Source of the DNA: Pseudomonadaceae bacterium
GTDB lineage: Bacteria; Pseudomonadota; Gammaproteobacteria; Pseudomonadales; Azotimanducaceae
Assembly: GCA_024743435.1 (NCBI GenBank)
Contig: JANSWO010000004.1
Location: 124,001-188,000 of the forward strand
Reading direction: 5' to 3'
DNA: 64,000 nt
Shown: positions 1 to 9,112 of the stretch, one piece after another
How the letters are laid out: every line of letters starts with the position of its first letter
Numbering within the stretch: the stretch's first letter is position 1
Notes under the pieces: generated by a model
The model's database searches: none
Seen by the model: the letters and a program-made list of their open reading frames with translations, nothing else
What the model was told of the DNA's origin: nothing
Made by a program: the position numbers and the translations under genes

Positions 1-176
1 AGGCCGTTGTCTCCTGCCATCTTGATTGCCCGGACACGGACATCCTCCGGTGGATTGTCCATCGCCGCGAGTCGCGGCCCGGCCGCACTGCCGGTGTCGG
101 ATGAGTTTGAATTGGCCGAGTGGCTCACAGATATCTCCTGGGCGGTGTGCCGGTGGCGCGCACTGCTGCCCGGCAT
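1..176 (-). CDS. possible 5' part of an unidentified leftward gene, cut by the window edge
   Basis: On the minus strand an ATG at 174-176 opens a frame that runs without a stop to base 1 (58 codons). A second in-frame ATG lies at 60-62 and a third at 18-20. The last ~20 residues, starting MDNPPEDVRVRAIK, look like a real protein start; the preceding part is Ser/His/Ala-rich and low in complexity, so ATG 60-62 may be the true start. No good ribosome binding site precedes any of the candidates. A -10-like TATACT (minus strand, 194-199) lies just upstream. The gene would follow recG in the same direction. I do not recognise the family, and the frame may be spurious. Confidence 0.3.
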   Translation of the reverse strand, partial: MPGSSARHRHTAQEISVSHSANSNSSDTGSAAGPRLAAMDNPPEDVRVRAIKMAGDNG

Positions 177-201
177 TCGGTGAATCTGTTTTGAGTATAG
201 A

Positions 202-221
202 CAGCAGCTGGCAAGCTGCTG
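202..221 (-). terminator. 8-bp hairpin just after recG
   Basis: CAGCAGCT (202-209) and AGCTGCTG (214-221) are perfect complements around a 4-base loop, 10 bases beyond the recG stop codon. There is no clear T-run on the minus strand after the stem, so this is a weak or factor-assisted terminator at best. Confidence 0.4.
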
Positions 222-230
222 CTCGGGTGA

Positions 231-2237
231 TCAGGTATCCGCGAGGTCGATTCGGCCACCCGACCAGTGTGCAACCAGCGTCGAGGCGGCGGTGCGATCG
301 TTGCCGAGCAGTGCGGCCGCGCGTTCGACCACGCCATCGAATAAGTCTGCATCACGCTCGAGGTCGGCGACTCGAAAAGACTGCTCGCCGGTTTGCCGCG
401 CGCCGAGTAACTCGCCCGGACCGCGCAGCTTGAGATCCTCCTCGGCGATCTTGAAGCCGTCGCTACTGTCGCGCAGCACCGCCAGACGAGCCTTGCCGGT
501 CTGCGATAGCTCGCCGGCGTACATCAGCACGCAGTGGCTGGCTTTGCCGCCGCGCCCGACCCGACCGCGCAGCTGGTGAATCTGCGCAAGGCCAAGGTGA
601 TCGGCGTTTTCGATGATCATCAAGGTAGCGTTGGGCACGTTCACCCCAACTTCGATGACCGTTGTCGCAACCAGCAGATCAAGTTCCCCGGCTTTGAATC
701 GAGCCATGATGCTGGCTTTCTCATCTGCCGGGGTGCGCCCATGCAGGAGCGCAATTCTGGCATTTGGCAGAGCTGTCGAGAGGTCTGAAAAGGTGGTTTC
801 GGCATCTGCTACATCGGCATCCTGAGCAGGTTCGATGTGCGTGCACACCCAATAGGCCTGGTTGCCATCCGCCAGTGATCGACCTACTCGGGAGACGATG
901 TCCGCCCGCCTTGCGTCGCTGATGACGGTGGTTGTGACGGGCCGTCGGCCGGGTGGAAGCTCGTCGATGACCGATGTGTCCATGTCCGCATAGAGCGCCA
1001 TCGTCAGCGTTCGGGGTATGGGCGTTGCTGTCATTACCAGTTGGTGAGGTGCATCACCGGCACTTTTCGCGCGTAGCGCCATCCGCTGGTGCACACCAAA
1101 GCGGTGTTGCTCATCGATGATCACCAAGGCCAGAGCGTGGAACGTGACGCTATCGGAAAATAACGCGTGGGTGCCGATGACGACCTGCGCCTCGCCGCTT
1201 TCTACCTGCGCCTCTCTGGTTCTGCGTTCGGCTTTGCGCAGTGAGCCGGACAGCATGGTGACGGATACGCCGAGCGGGGTCAGCCACTCGGACAATGTCA
1301 GAAAGTGCTGCTCGGCCAGAATCTCCGTGGGAGCCATGACAGCCGTCTGCATGCCGTGCTCGGCGGCGCGCACGGCCGCAAAAGCCGCAATCACCGTTTT
1401 GCCAGAGCCAACATCGCCTTGTACCAGGCGCAGCATTGGCCGGCTTCTTGAAATGTCTTCGAGTACTTCCCGCAGCACCCTGCGCTGCGCGCCCGTAAGG
1501 TTGAAGCCGAGTTCGCTGAGCAGGGCACGACCGAGGCCTTCGCGCTGATCCAGCTTGGGTGCTCGAAGCGATTCGCGCGCGAGCATCCGCGCCTGCATGA
1601 CGAGGTAGTAAGCCGTTAGCTCATCGCCCGCAAGCTGACGCCGCCGTATCTCCAGATCCGCAGCACCCGCACCCTGTGGCGGTTGGTGCAGGTAGTGCAG
1701 CGCATCAAAACCAGGTGCGCGGCTCGCATCCGGACAGGACAGCGCGGCGAGAATGACGGATCGCATGCGTGCCTGGCCGATGCCCTCGGTCACGGGGTAC
1801 ACCGGCGTCAGCGATTCCTCTAGTGGCGGCGGCTCACCGCTGAACACCCGGTATTCCGGGTGCACCATCTCAAGGCCTTTGGGCCCGAACCGCACTTCAC
1901 CGAACGCCCGTACACCGGCTCCTTTGATGAGTTGGTCCTGCTGCCGGCGGGAAAAGTGGAAGAAGCGCAGGGTCAGCGCTGAACTGTCGTCAGCAATGAC
2001 AACGCTCAAGGACCGACGAGAGCCAAAACCCACGTCCGCGCTGACGATGTTGCCGGTCACCAGCACAGACTGACCGGGGGATGCCTGACGCATGGGCAGC
2101 GAGCGGGTTTTGTCGTTGTAGCGTCGCGGCAGATGAAACAGGCAGTCGCGAAGGGTCAGCAGGCCGAGCCGCGCGAGTTTTTCAGACTGCGCGGGCCCTA
2201 CGCCCTTGATGGCTGTCACCTCGTCATCAAGTGTCAC
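231..2237 (-). CDS. recG: ATP-dependent DNA helicase RecG
   Basis: Superfamily 2 double-stranded DNA translocase that remodels stalled forks and Holliday junctions. The 668-residue protein has the usual family length. An N-terminal OB/wedge region (about residues 50-135) precedes the helicase domains. Walker A is GDVGSGKT at residues 274-281, the DEQHRFG motif II starts near residue 375, and the C-terminal helicase motif QLRGRVGRG is present. The start is GTG at 2235-2237, giving MTLDDEVTAIKGVG; this matches the N-terminal helical hairpin of the family. It is the last recognisable gene of the leftward rpoZ-spoT-ridA-recG run, a conserved gammaproteobacterial order, and lies 43 bases after ridA. 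Identity is certain; only the exact start could differ. Confidence 0.97.
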   Translation of the reverse strand: MTLDDEVTAIKGVGPAQSEKLARLGLLTLRDCLFHLPRRYNDKTRSLPMRQASPGQSVLVTGNIVSADVGFGSRRSLSVVIADDSSALTLRFFHFSRRQQDQLIKGAGVRAFGEVRFGPKGLEMVHPEYRVFSGEPPPLEESLTPVYPVTEGIGQARMRSVILAALSCPDASRAPGFDALHYLHQPPQGAGAADLEIRRRQLAGDELTAYYLVMQARMLARESLRAPKLDQREGLGRALLSELGFNLTGAQRRVLREVLEDISRSRPMLRLVQGDVGSGKTVIAAFAAVRAAEHGMQTAVMAPTEILAEQHFLTLSEWLTPLGVSVTMLSGSLRKAERRTREAQVESGEAQVVIGTHALFSDSVTFHALALVIIDEQHRFGVHQRMALRAKSAGDAPHQLVMTATPIPRTLTMALYADMDTSVIDELPPGRRPVTTTVISDARRADIVSRVGRSLADGNQAYWVCTHIEPAQDADVADAETTFSDLSTALPNARIALLHGRTPADEKASIMARFKAGELDLLVATTVIEVGVNVPNATLMIIENADHLGLAQIHQLRGRVGRGGKASHCVLMYAGELSQTGKARLAVLRDSSDGFKIAEEDLKLRGPGELLGARQTGEQSFRVADLERDADLFDGVVERAAALLGNDRTAASTLVAHWSGGRIDLADT

Positions 2238-2280
2238 GACTTGCCAGACCCTTGCTGTGGGTTGCAGAGGCGCATACGCC

Positions 2281-2676
2281 CTAGTCAGCGCTGCCCGGCA
2301 CCAGCATCACGCCTTCGATTTCGACTTGTGCACCGCGAGGCAGATCAGCAACCGCGAAGGCTGCCCGGGCTGGGAAGGGCTCGTGGAAGCGTTTCTCCAT
2401 CGCCGTGTTCACGTGAGAGAAGTTGGCCAGATCTTTCAGGAACACCGACAGCTTTACGCAGTCATTCAGACCGCCGCCGGCGGCTTCGCAAACGGCAGCC
2501 AGGTTATCGAGCACCTGTTCGATCTGGTCAACGAAGTCTTCGCTGACGAGTTCGCCGCTTGAGGGGGAGAGGGGAATCTGGCCAGACAGAAAAACCAAGC
2601 TTCCCACTTTCATTGCTTGAGAATAAGTACCGATGGCTGCTGGGGCTTTGTCGGTGCTGATAGCGGTTCGCGACAT
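2281..2676 (-). CDS. ridA: RidA family reactive enamine/imine deaminase
   Basis: Cytosolic trimeric enzyme that hydrolyses reactive 2-aminoacrylate-type enamines released by PLP enzymes such as threonine dehydratase (ilvA lies at the other end of this window). At 131 residues it has typical length. The family motifs GQIPL near residue 33 and PARAAFAVADLPRGA near residue 102, whose first Arg is the substrate-binding arginine, are both present, followed by VEIEG. The ATG start has a good AAGGAG Shine-Dalgarno nine bases upstream. It sits between spoT and recG in the same orientation, as in Pseudomonas. RidA-superfamily paralogues exist, so orthology to E. coli RidA is likely but not proven. Confidence 0.92.
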   Translation of the reverse strand: MSRTAISTDKAPAAIGTYSQAMKVGSLVFLSGQIPLSPSSGELVSEDFVDQIEQVLDNLAAVCEAAGGGLNDCVKLSVFLKDLANFSHVNTAMEKRFHEPFPARAAFAVADLPRGAQVEIEGVMLVPGSAD

Positions 2677-2762
2677 CGTCTGCTCCTTTTTGTCGAAGTG
2701 GGGTTCAAGGGTTTTGTTGACGACCGTATCGGCAGCCGGATGACATCCGCGCTATTCGATCG

Positions 2763-4970
2763 TTACGCGACGACTCGTCTTATCGAGCTTACTGACGTTA
2801 CGTTGCGTAGTCGCCGCATGACGCGCGCGAGATGGTTGCGACTGCGAACGGCCAGTTCGACTCGAACCGAGGAGATTACCGAGCTGCGCTCTTCAATGTG
2901 AATATCCTCAATGCTCGCATCGAGGTCAGTGATTGTACTGGCGAGTTCGGCGATCACGCCCTTCTGACGCTTTACCTCGATCAACAGATTCGTATTGAAC
3001 TCACCGCGACGCTTCTCGGCCCAACGGGTTGGGATGATTTCGTTCGCGGCGCGCCGGCGCACCTCGTGGATGTTGGCGCAGGTTTCCAGATGCACGACGA
3101 GGCCTTTGCCCCGGCTCATGTGTCCGACGATAGGATCTCCCGGCACCGGACCGCAGCAACGTGCATAGGTAATCACCAGGCCTTCGCCGCCACGAATCGC
3201 CACCGGGCCGCCCTGATTCAACTCTACCGCTTCGAAATCCGGGTTGCTGGCCGCCAGCAGGCGCTGGGCAACCACGTAGGCCATCAACTCGCCGCTGCCG
3301 ATGGCCTCGAAGACGTCGTCGCGCTTGCGCATGTCGAATTCCGTGAAGACTTTGCGCAAACGTCGGAAATCCAGATCCGCAATCGATGTATCTGCTTGCG
3401 CAAGAGCGCGGTTTAGCAGCTTGCGACCGAGCGCGATGGAGGACGAGCGATGTTGTTTCTTTAAGCCGTGGCGGATGCCTGTGCGCGCTTTGCCGGTGAC
3501 CACGAAACTAAGCCAGTCCGGATTCGGCATCGCATCCGGCGCGGTCGTAATGCTGACGCTTTGACCGGACTGCAGTTGTGTCGACAGCGGCACAAATTCC
3601 CTGTCCACGTGGCCGCCGACACAGGTGTTGCCAATCTGCGTGTGAACCGCGTAAGCAAAGTCCACCACACAGGCGCCGCGTGGTAGAGAAAGGATGTCGC
3701 CGTCTGGCGTGAAGACATAGACCTCATCGGGGAACAGATCGGTTTTGACGCTTTCGACAAACTCTCTCGAATCGCCAGCCTGCTGGTTTAGATCCACAAC
3801 CTGCTCAACCCACTCGCGGGCTTTCCGTTGAGTTCTGCGAACGGCGTCGGTATCTCGGCTCGCTTTGTATTTCCAATGCGAGGCGATGCCTTCGCTGGCG
3901 ATCCGGTCCATCGCTTCGGTTCGAATCTGCACTTCAATGGGAACGCCGTGCATGCCAATCAGCGAGGTATGCAGAGACTGGTAACCGTTGGCCTTCGGTA
4001 TCGCGATGTAGTCCTTGAACCGGCTGGATACGGGTTTGTAGAGGTTGTGGATTACGCCGAGCGCTCGATAGCAGGTATCGAGCTGATCCACGACGATCCG
4101 ATAGCCGTATACGTCCATGATCTGGCCGAATGGCTTGCGCTGGCGTTTCATCTTCTCGTAGATGGAATACAGATGTTTCTGCCGGCTCGTAACAGCGGCC
4201 TCGATACCCTCATTCGCGAGAGCCTGCTCAAGCGACAAACTGATCTCACGCATTACCGCTTTGCGGTTGCCTCGGGCTGCCCGCACCGCCCGCGAAATAC
4301 GGTCTGCGCGCAGCGGGTAGAGCGCGCCGAACGCCAGGTCTTCGAACTCAACCTTGAACTCGTGCATACCGAGCCGGCCGGCAATTGGCGCGTAGAGATC
4401 GAGGGTTTCCTGGGCGATGCGTTTGCGCTGAGCCTGGCTCATGACACCGATGGTTCGCATGTTGTGCAGCCGATCGCACAACTTGACCATGATGACGCGG
4501 ATGTCATTGGCCATCGCCATGGCCATTTTCTGAAAGTTCTCTGCCTGGGCTTCTGCGCGGCTGCGGAAAATGGTGGAGAGTTTGGAGACGCCGTCGACGA
4601 TGGTCGCGACTTCTGCGCCAAAGCGCGCAGACAGGTCTTCAAGGCTTACGCCGGTGTCTTCCACAACATCGTGCAGTAGCGCGGCCATCAACGCCTCGGC
4701 GTCCATGCCCATCGTCGCCAGATTGCTGGCGACGGCTATCGGGTGGGTGATGTAGGCGTGACCGGTGCGGCGGAACTGACCGTCGTGACACTGCGCAGCA
4801 AAGTCGTGCGCTTCTATGACGCGAGCGACATCCTGCTCATCGAGATAGCTTCGTAGTTGCTCAGTGAGGCTGTCCAGGCTGGCCGGGGCGGCTACCTGGT
4901 CGTTGGCGGCTGCCTGACGCAGCTGCGCCTGGAAATAGCCGTCAGAGCTCTTCGCTCTGTTGCTGCTCAT
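2763..4970 (-). CDS. spoT: bifunctional (p)ppGpp synthetase/hydrolase SpoT
   Basis: RelA/SpoT-homologue controlling the alarmone of the stringent response. The 735 residues read in family order: an HD hydrolase domain with H76 (ITHPIAVA) and H100-D101 ([10 protein letters not shown]); a synthetase domain with [29 protein letters not shown] and EVQIRT; a TGS domain ([20 protein letters not shown]); and a C-terminal ACT region. The intact HD motif argues for hydrolase activity and so for SpoT rather than RelA. The ATG start lies inside the 3' end of rpoZ (29-base overlap), so the two are translationally coupled. The order gmk...rpoZ-spoT-ridA-recG is the classical spoT operon. Confidence 0.96.
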   Translation of the reverse strand: MSSNRAKSSDGYFQAQLRQAAANDQVAAPASLDSLTEQLRSYLDEQDVARVIEAHDFAAQCHDGQFRRTGHAYITHPIAVASNLATMGMDAEALMAALLHDVVEDTGVSLEDLSARFGAEVATIVDGVSKLSTIFRSRAEAQAENFQKMAMAMANDIRVIMVKLCDRLHNMRTIGVMSQAQRKRIAQETLDLYAPIAGRLGMHEFKVEFEDLAFGALYPLRADRISRAVRAARGNRKAVMREISLSLEQALANEGIEAAVTSRQKHLYSIYEKMKRQRKPFGQIMDVYGYRIVVDQLDTCYRALGVIHNLYKPVSSRFKDYIAIPKANGYQSLHTSLIGMHGVPIEVQIRTEAMDRIASEGIASHWKYKASRDTDAVRRTQRKAREWVEQVVDLNQQAGDSREFVESVKTDLFPDEVYVFTPDGDILSLPRGACVVDFAYAVHTQIGNTCVGGHVDREFVPLSTQLQSGQSVSITTAPDAMPNPDWLSFVVTGKARTGIRHGLKKQHRSSSIALGRKLLNRALAQADTSIADLDFRRLRKVFTEFDMRKRDDVFEAIGSGELMAYVVAQRLLAASNPDFEAVELNQGGPVAIRGGEGLVITYARCCGPVPGDPIVGHMSRGKGLVVHLETCANIHEVRRRAANEIIPTRWAEKRRGEFNTNLLIEVKRQKGVIAELASTITDLDASIEDIHIEERSSVISSVRVELAVRSRNHLARVMRRLRNVTSVSSIRRVVA

Positions 4971-5220
4971 CAGTGACGCCGAAAGTCATTTCAACTTCCT
5001 CATCCTGTGTGGCGGCATCGTGCTCGTCAAGCACTTCGTGGGAAACCAGACCCAGGGCAATCTCTCGCAATGCGATGACCGTGGGCTTGTCGTCTTCCGG
5101 ATCAACCATTGGCTCGGAGTTCGTGCGATACATCATGCGAGCACGACGGGTCGCCAGGCGAACCAGCTCGAAACGGTTTTCCACATTTTCCAGGCAATCT
5201 TCAACGGTGACGCGCGCCAT
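4942..5220 (-). CDS. rpoZ: RNA polymerase omega subunit
   Basis: Small RNA polymerase subunit that helps assemble beta' and forms part of a ppGpp site. The 92-residue protein begins [20 protein letters not shown] and contains the family motif [11 protein letters not shown]; the tail is acidic and Gln/Glu-rich. Its 3' end overlaps spoT by 29 bases, linking the ppGpp enzyme with one of its targets. Unlike in E. coli, it is not directly after gmk: a YbjN-family gene and about 800 bases separate them. Confidence 0.96.
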   Translation of the reverse strand: MARVTVEDCLENVENRFELVRLATRRARMMYRTNSEPMVDPEDDKPTVIALREIALGLVSHEVLDEHDAATQDEEVEMTFGVTDEQQQSEEL

Positions 5221-5290
5221 GGCGGAGCTTCCACAGATTCGGGGGCGGCGAGTTTAGCGATGCACCGGCAAGCAGGCAAGCGCCGATGAG

Positions 5291-5312
5291 GCCAGCCCCG
5301 AGCGGGGCTGGC
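5291..5312 (-). terminator. 10-bp GC-rich palindrome between the ybjN-like gene and rpoZ
   Basis: GCCAGCCCCG (5291-5300) and CGGGGCTGGC (5303-5312) are perfect complements with a 2-base centre. It lies 17 bases beyond the stop of the ybjN-like gene and about 70 bases before rpoZ. There is no following T-run, so it could be a transcript 3' end or a processing site rather than a strong intrinsic terminator. Confidence 0.5.
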
Positions 5313-5328
5313 GGATGCTGTCGGAGCG

Positions 5329-5799
5329 CTATTGGCCGATGTGGGCCTTAAACTCACCTAAGGTGATCTCCCAAAGCTCCATCTGGCGCTTTAGGTTGCT
5401 CGCGGATACGCCGCCTTCGAGGTTTACGTCCATTTCGATGATCGGGTCGTTCTCGGCATCGATATAGGCTTTGCCGTAGCGGTTCTCTTTGTTCCAGGAG
5501 TTGATGATCTCCGGTGCGATACCGTCATCCAGAGCGAAGCCGGCGGCGAACTGGATAGCCTTGCAATCTTTGTTGTCGGTGCAACCGTAGAAATAGACGA
5601 CGAAGCGAGAGCCAGTAGCGCTGGATTGGATCATCGGATCGCCAACACCGTCGGTATCCATCTGCGCACGGTAGCCCATGCTCTGGATGACTTCGGCGAC
5701 GCGCGGTGCGTTGCTCGCATCGACGAGGTCGGTTGGCGCCATGAGCGTGCTGCCGACATTGGCGAGCAGAGTGACGATGAGTGAGGCTGTTGACAGCAT
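5329..5799 (-). CDS. YbjN-domain secreted protein
   Basis: 156-residue protein with a hydrophobic N-terminus (first ~20 residues, signal-peptide-like with a plausible cleavage near LMAPTDLVDA), so probably periplasmic. The rest matches the YbjN family pattern: RFVVYFYGC with a second Cys in DCKAIQFAAGF, then INSWNKENRYGKAY and a MDVNLEGGVS segment. The molecular role of the family is unsettled; in enterobacteria YbjN is linked to motility and exopolysaccharide regulation. The gene is inserted between gmk and rpoZ on the same strand, with about 220 non-coding bases upstream and a palindrome downstream, so it is probably its own transcription unit. Family assignment is solid; function is not known. 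Confidence 0.75.
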   Translation of the reverse strand: MLSTASLIVTLLANVGSTLMAPTDLVDASNAPRVAEVIQSMGYRAQMDTDGVGDPMIQSSATGSRFVVYFYGCTDNKDCKAIQFAAGFALDDGIAPEIINSWNKENRYGKAYIDAENDPIIEMDVNLEGGVSASNLKRQMELWEITLGEFKAHIGQ

Positions 5800-6018
5800 A
5801 GTTGGCTCCCGGGCCGTTGCGGTTGTTGGCCTGAAGGGTTTGCCCCCAGACGCTGGATTTAGCGAAGCATCGCCCGAATCAGTTTACCGGGCTTTGCCAG
5901 CGCCGGCAGCCATGTGCCTGCCATGTTTTAGCAGTCACGCTTCTTAAGGCGACGCCAGCGCTGCTGCCCTATCTAGGCGTAGGGAGCTGGGGAAATGGCT
6001 CAACGGGTTTTGGGTGGG

Positions 6019-6633
6019 CTATTGATTCAGCAATTCCGCGATCAACGGCGCAAGTTCCTCCGCCCGCCGGCCCTGGCGTAGCCGATCCGCGCGCAACAGG
6101 GCGGTGAGCTCTGCCACGGCTAGCTCGAAGCGGTCATTAACGATGACGAAGTCAAACTCGTCGTAGTGGGACATTTCCGCGACAGCGGAGGCCATTCGCT
6201 TCTCGATAACGGCGGCATCGTCCTGGCCGCGCGCTGATAGCCGCTCCAGCAGTGTGGCTTTAGACGGCGGCAGGATGAAAACGCTGATCGCATCCTTAAA
6301 CTGCTTACGGACCTGTTGCGCGCCCTGCCAGTCGATCTCCAGGACAATGTCATGGCCGGCATCCAATGGCTCGCGAATGGCGGCGATGGAGGTGCCGTAC
6401 AGATTGCCAAATACGTTGGCGTGCTCAACGAACTCGCCGGCTGAGACCATCGCGCGGAAGCGATCCTCGTCAATAAAGTGATAGTGCTTGCCGTCCACGT
6501 CGCCAGGGCGTTGCGGACGCGTTGTGTGGGAAACGGATACAAAGACCTCCGGCTCGCGTTCTACGAGGGCGCGAACGAGGGATGTCTTGCCGGCGCCGGA
6601 GGGCGCCGCGACGATCATCAGCACGCCTTTCAT
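6019..6633 (-). CDS. gmk: guanylate kinase
   Basis: Phosphorylates GMP (and dGMP) to GDP with ATP in the cytosol, feeding GTP and ppGpp pools. 204 residues, usual length. P-loop APSGAGKTS at residues 9-17; GMP-binding segment SHTTRPQRPGDVDGKHYHF; NVFGNLYGTS; LEIDWQGAQQVR. Its ATG overlaps the yicC stop by four bases (ATGA), so it is translationally coupled to yicC. The yicC-gmk pair is conserved in gammaproteobacteria. Confidence 0.97.
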   Translation of the reverse strand: MKGVLMIVAAPSGAGKTSLVRALVEREPEVFVSVSHTTRPQRPGDVDGKHYHFIDEDRFRAMVSAGEFVEHANVFGNLYGTSIAAIREPLDAGHDIVLEIDWQGAQQVRKQFKDAISVFILPPSKATLLERLSARGQDDAAVIEKRMASAVAEMSHYDEFDFVIVNDRFELAVAELTALLRADRLRQGRRAEELAPLIAELLNQ

Positions 6634-7490
6634 TCGATGTTCTGAACCTGCTCGCGAATCTGCTCGATGGCGACCTTCAGGTCGACCGCCTGCTTGGCGG
6701 TACCGGCGAGAACGGCCTTGGCGCCGAGCGTGTTGGCTTCGCGATTCAGCTCCTGGGTCACAAAATCCAACCGGCGGCCGTGGGGGCCAGGTCCTTGCAG
6801 CGCATTGTGCGCTTCCGCTGTCTGAATGCTCAGCCGGTCCAGCTCTTCAGCTACGTCAGCCTTCTGGGCCAGTAGCGCCACCTCCTGGGCAAGCCGCTGG
6901 GGCTCGAGCTCCACCGACAGTGCGCTGATCCGTTGCTGCAGCCGTTGTTGCAGCTCCTGCGTGAGATCGGCGGTGCCGGTGCGGGCTTCGGCTGTGATGC
7001 GCTCGATATCGGCCAGCTGCTCCTGCAGCACGGCTTCTATACCCGCACCCTCTCGAGCCCGGTGTGCAATGAGTTCATCCAGCGCTTGTTCGAACGCTTG
7101 TTTCACATTGGCAACGAAGACTTCCGGATCGCCGCGTCCGTCCATCATCACGCCGGGCCAGCGCAGCAGCTCCATCGGCGTGGGTGGCGTGGATTCCGGT
7201 GAGTCCCGGCGTAGCTGTTCCAGCGTTGCCAGTAGCTGAACCAGTAATGGCCGGTTGATGACAAAGGCGCCGCCGCTGCTGTCGTCAATGCGCAGTGTGC
7301 AGTCCAGCTTGCCCCGCTTCAGGCGTTTGCGAACGATCTCCCGCAACACGGGCTCATGCTGGCGCAGGGTCTCCGGCAGTCGAAAGCTGGTGTCCAGGTA
7401 TCGATTGTTGACCGAGCGTAACTCCCAGACGATTGTAGCGCCTTCGTAGTCCAACTGGGTGCGCGCAAAGGCGGTCATCGAGTAAATCAT
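6630..7490 (-). CDS. yicC: YicC family endoribonuclease
   Basis: 286-residue YicC/YloC-type protein, a family with endoribonuclease activity reported for Bacillus YloC and a role in small-RNA turnover in E. coli. The N-terminus MIYSMTAFARTQ, ELRSVNNRYLD and the C-terminal LDFVTQELNREANTLGAKA motif are diagnostic. The open frame extends 25 codons further upstream, but family alignment places the start at ATG 7488-7490. It overlaps gmk by four bases and is divergent from rph. Confidence 0.93.
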   Translation of the reverse strand: MIYSMTAFARTQLDYEGATIVWELRSVNNRYLDTSFRLPETLRQHEPVLREIVRKRLKRGKLDCTLRIDDSSGGAFVINRPLLVQLLATLEQLRRDSPESTPPTPMELLRWPGVMMDGRGDPEVFVANVKQAFEQALDELIAHRAREGAGIEAVLQEQLADIERITAEARTGTADLTQELQQRLQQRISALSVELEPQRLAQEVALLAQKADVAEELDRLSIQTAEAHNALQGPGPHGRRLDFVTQELNREANTLGAKAVLAGTAKQAVDLKVAIEQIREQVQNIE

Positions 7491-7519
7491 GGTGGCGGCC
7501 AGCGTGTGCAAAGACTGAG

Positions 7520-7548
7520 ATTGTAGAGCCCTGGCCCTGGGCTGTCCT
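7520..7548 (-). promoter_or_regulatory. candidate sigma-70 promoter for yicC-gmk
   Basis: Minus strand: AGGACA (7543-7548), 17-base spacer, TACAAT (7520-7525). It lies about 30 bases before the yicC start and points away from the rph promoter. Confidence 0.45.
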
Positions 7549-7554
7549 GCCCTG

Positions 7555-7584
7555 TTCCAGAGCATCGAGCCGGCAGCGTATACT
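7555..7584 (+). promoter_or_regulatory. candidate sigma-70 promoter for rph-pyrE
   Basis: TTCCAG (7555-7560), 18-base spacer, TATACT (7579-7584). The -10 is good and the -35 weak. It would give a leader of roughly 70 bases before rph. Confidence 0.4.
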
Positions 7585-7659
7585 CGCGCGCCGCGGCGGT
7601 TGCCGGTGCACCGCGCAAGTACACTCTTTTCTCACACCGAGCCCAATACAGGAATCTCT

Positions 7660-8385
7660 ATGACCTCGTCGCAAGCCTCAGTCACTCGCCCAAGCGGCCG
7701 CGAACCATCGGCGCTGCGAGCGATCTCTTTTCAGCGCGGGTTTACCGAACACGCTGCCGGCTCGGTACTGGTGAGCTTTGGCGGCACTCGCGTGTTGTGC
7801 ACAGCGAGCGTGGAAAACTCAGTGCCCGGGTTTTTGCGCGGCAAAGGCCGGGGTTGGGTTACGGCCGAGTACGGCATGTTGCCTGGCTCCACCCACAGCC
7901 GCGTAGATCGGGAGGCGGTGCGCGGCAAGCAACAGGGGCGCACAGTAGAGATTCAGCGCCTGATTGGCCGATCGCTGCGCGCCGCCATCGATTTAGAAGC
8001 GCTCGGTGAGCGCACCATCAAACTCGACTGCGACGTGCTTCAGGCGGATGGCGGAACCCGTACGGCGTCCATCACTGGCGCGGCGGTTGCGTTGGCAGAT
8101 GCGTGCCGGGTGGCGGGTGTTCAGCACGCATTCAATGAACTTGTGGCATCAGTGTCCGTAGGAATCTACAAAGGCGTGCCGGTATGCGATCTGGATTATC
8201 CCGAAGACAGCAACGCCGATACGGATATGAATGTGGTTATGCGTGAGGGCGGCGGTTTTATCGAGATACAGGGCACTGCGGAGCAAGGCAGCTTTGATCC
8301 CGACCAGCTCAGCGCCCTGCTCGCCCTGGCCAAAGGCGGGATTGACGAGTTGTTTGCAGCCCAGCGGGCAGCGCTCGCGCAGTAG
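7660..8385 (+). CDS. rph: ribonuclease PH
   Basis: Phosphorolytic 3'-5' exoribonuclease that trims tRNA 3' ends. From ATG 7660 the product is 241 residues, the family length. Motifs: RPSGREP near the start, then [35 protein letters not shown] and [15 protein letters not shown]. The open frame extends 20 codons upstream, but the ATG at 7660 with AGGA ahead of it fits the family N-terminus. pyrE follows 54 bases later, as in E. coli and Pseudomonas. Confidence 0.96.
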   Translation: MTSSQASVTRPSGREPSALRAISFQRGFTEHAAGSVLVSFGGTRVLCTASVENSVPGFLRGKGRGWVTAEYGMLPGSTHSRVDREAVRGKQQGRTVEIQRLIGRSLRAAIDLEALGERTIKLDCDVLQADGGTRTASITGAAVALADACRVAGVQHAFNELVASVSVGIYKGVPVCDLDYPEDSNADTDMNVVMREGGGFIEIQGTAEQGSFDPDQLSALLALAKGGIDELFAAQRAALAQ

Positions 8386-8439
8386 CGCAGCGTCGCCTTC
8401 GCCATCGTAGAGATCACCAGCACAGGAGAACGACACAGC

Positions 8440-9102
8440 ATGGACAAGCAACAGCGGCAGGAATTTGTGCAGGCACTGCTTGCGCGTGATGTGCTGAAGT
8501 TTGGCGAGTTCACGCTGAAGTCAGGGCGACTCAGCCCCTATTTCTTCAACATGGGTGATGTCAGCGACGCGGACGGTCTGGCGCTGCTTGGACAGGCCTA
8601 TGCCGACACGGTGCAGCGCGCTGGCGTCGGTTTCGATGTGCTGTTCGGGCCCGCGTATAAGGGCATTCCGTTGGCCGTTGCCACGGCCCTGTCCTTTCAG
8701 CAGCGAGGGGTCAACGCGCGCTGGGCGTTTAATCGAAAAGAAGCCAAGGATCATGGCGAAGGCGGCAACTTTGTCGGTGCTCCGCTGAATGGCCGGGTTC
8801 TCATTGTCGATGACATCCTGACGGCGGGCACTGCGGTGCGCGAGGCGGCTGCCATGGTGCAGGCTGCGGGTGGCGATGTAGTTGGCGTTGTCGTTGCGCT
8901 GGACCGCCATGAAATCATGGATGGTGGTGTAACGGCGGCGGAAGCTGTCAGCCGGGACCTGGGTGTGCCGGTTTACTCTGCAATAAGCCTTACGGATGTG
9001 ATCGACTACCTTGACTTGGCGGCGCGCTCTGACAAAGTTCGAGCCGACGATCTTGAACGCGTCACCGCCTATCAGCAAAAACACTGCCGGGTTTCGGCCT
9101 GA
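8440..9102 (+). CDS. pyrE: orotate phosphoribosyltransferase
   Basis: Converts orotate and PRPP to OMP in de novo pyrimidine synthesis. 220 residues; the substrate-binding segment FTLKSGRLSPYFFNMG and the PRPP loop VLIVDDILTAGTAVREA are clear, with FGPAYKGIPLA and FNRKEAKDHGEGG between them. A good AGGAGA ribosome site precedes the ATG. Probably cotranscribed with rph; in E. coli pyrE translation is coupled to rph and attenuated by UTP, but here I see no clear attenuator in the 54-base gap. Confidence 0.97.
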   Translation: MDKQQRQEFVQALLARDVLKFGEFTLKSGRLSPYFFNMGDVSDADGLALLGQAYADTVQRAGVGFDVLFGPAYKGIPLAVATALSFQQRGVNARWAFNRKEAKDHGEGGNFVGAPLNGRVLIVDDILTAGTAVREAAAMVQAAGGDVVGVVVALDRHEIMDGGVTAAEAVSRDLGVPVYSAISLTDVIDYLDLAARSDKVRADDLERVTAYQQKHCRVSA

Positions 9103-9112
9103 GCTATAGAGC

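Noticed and set aside
3828-4679. 283-codon plus frame opposite spoT
   Set aside because: Shadow of the SpoT HD and synthetase coding sequence; no start signal or domain.
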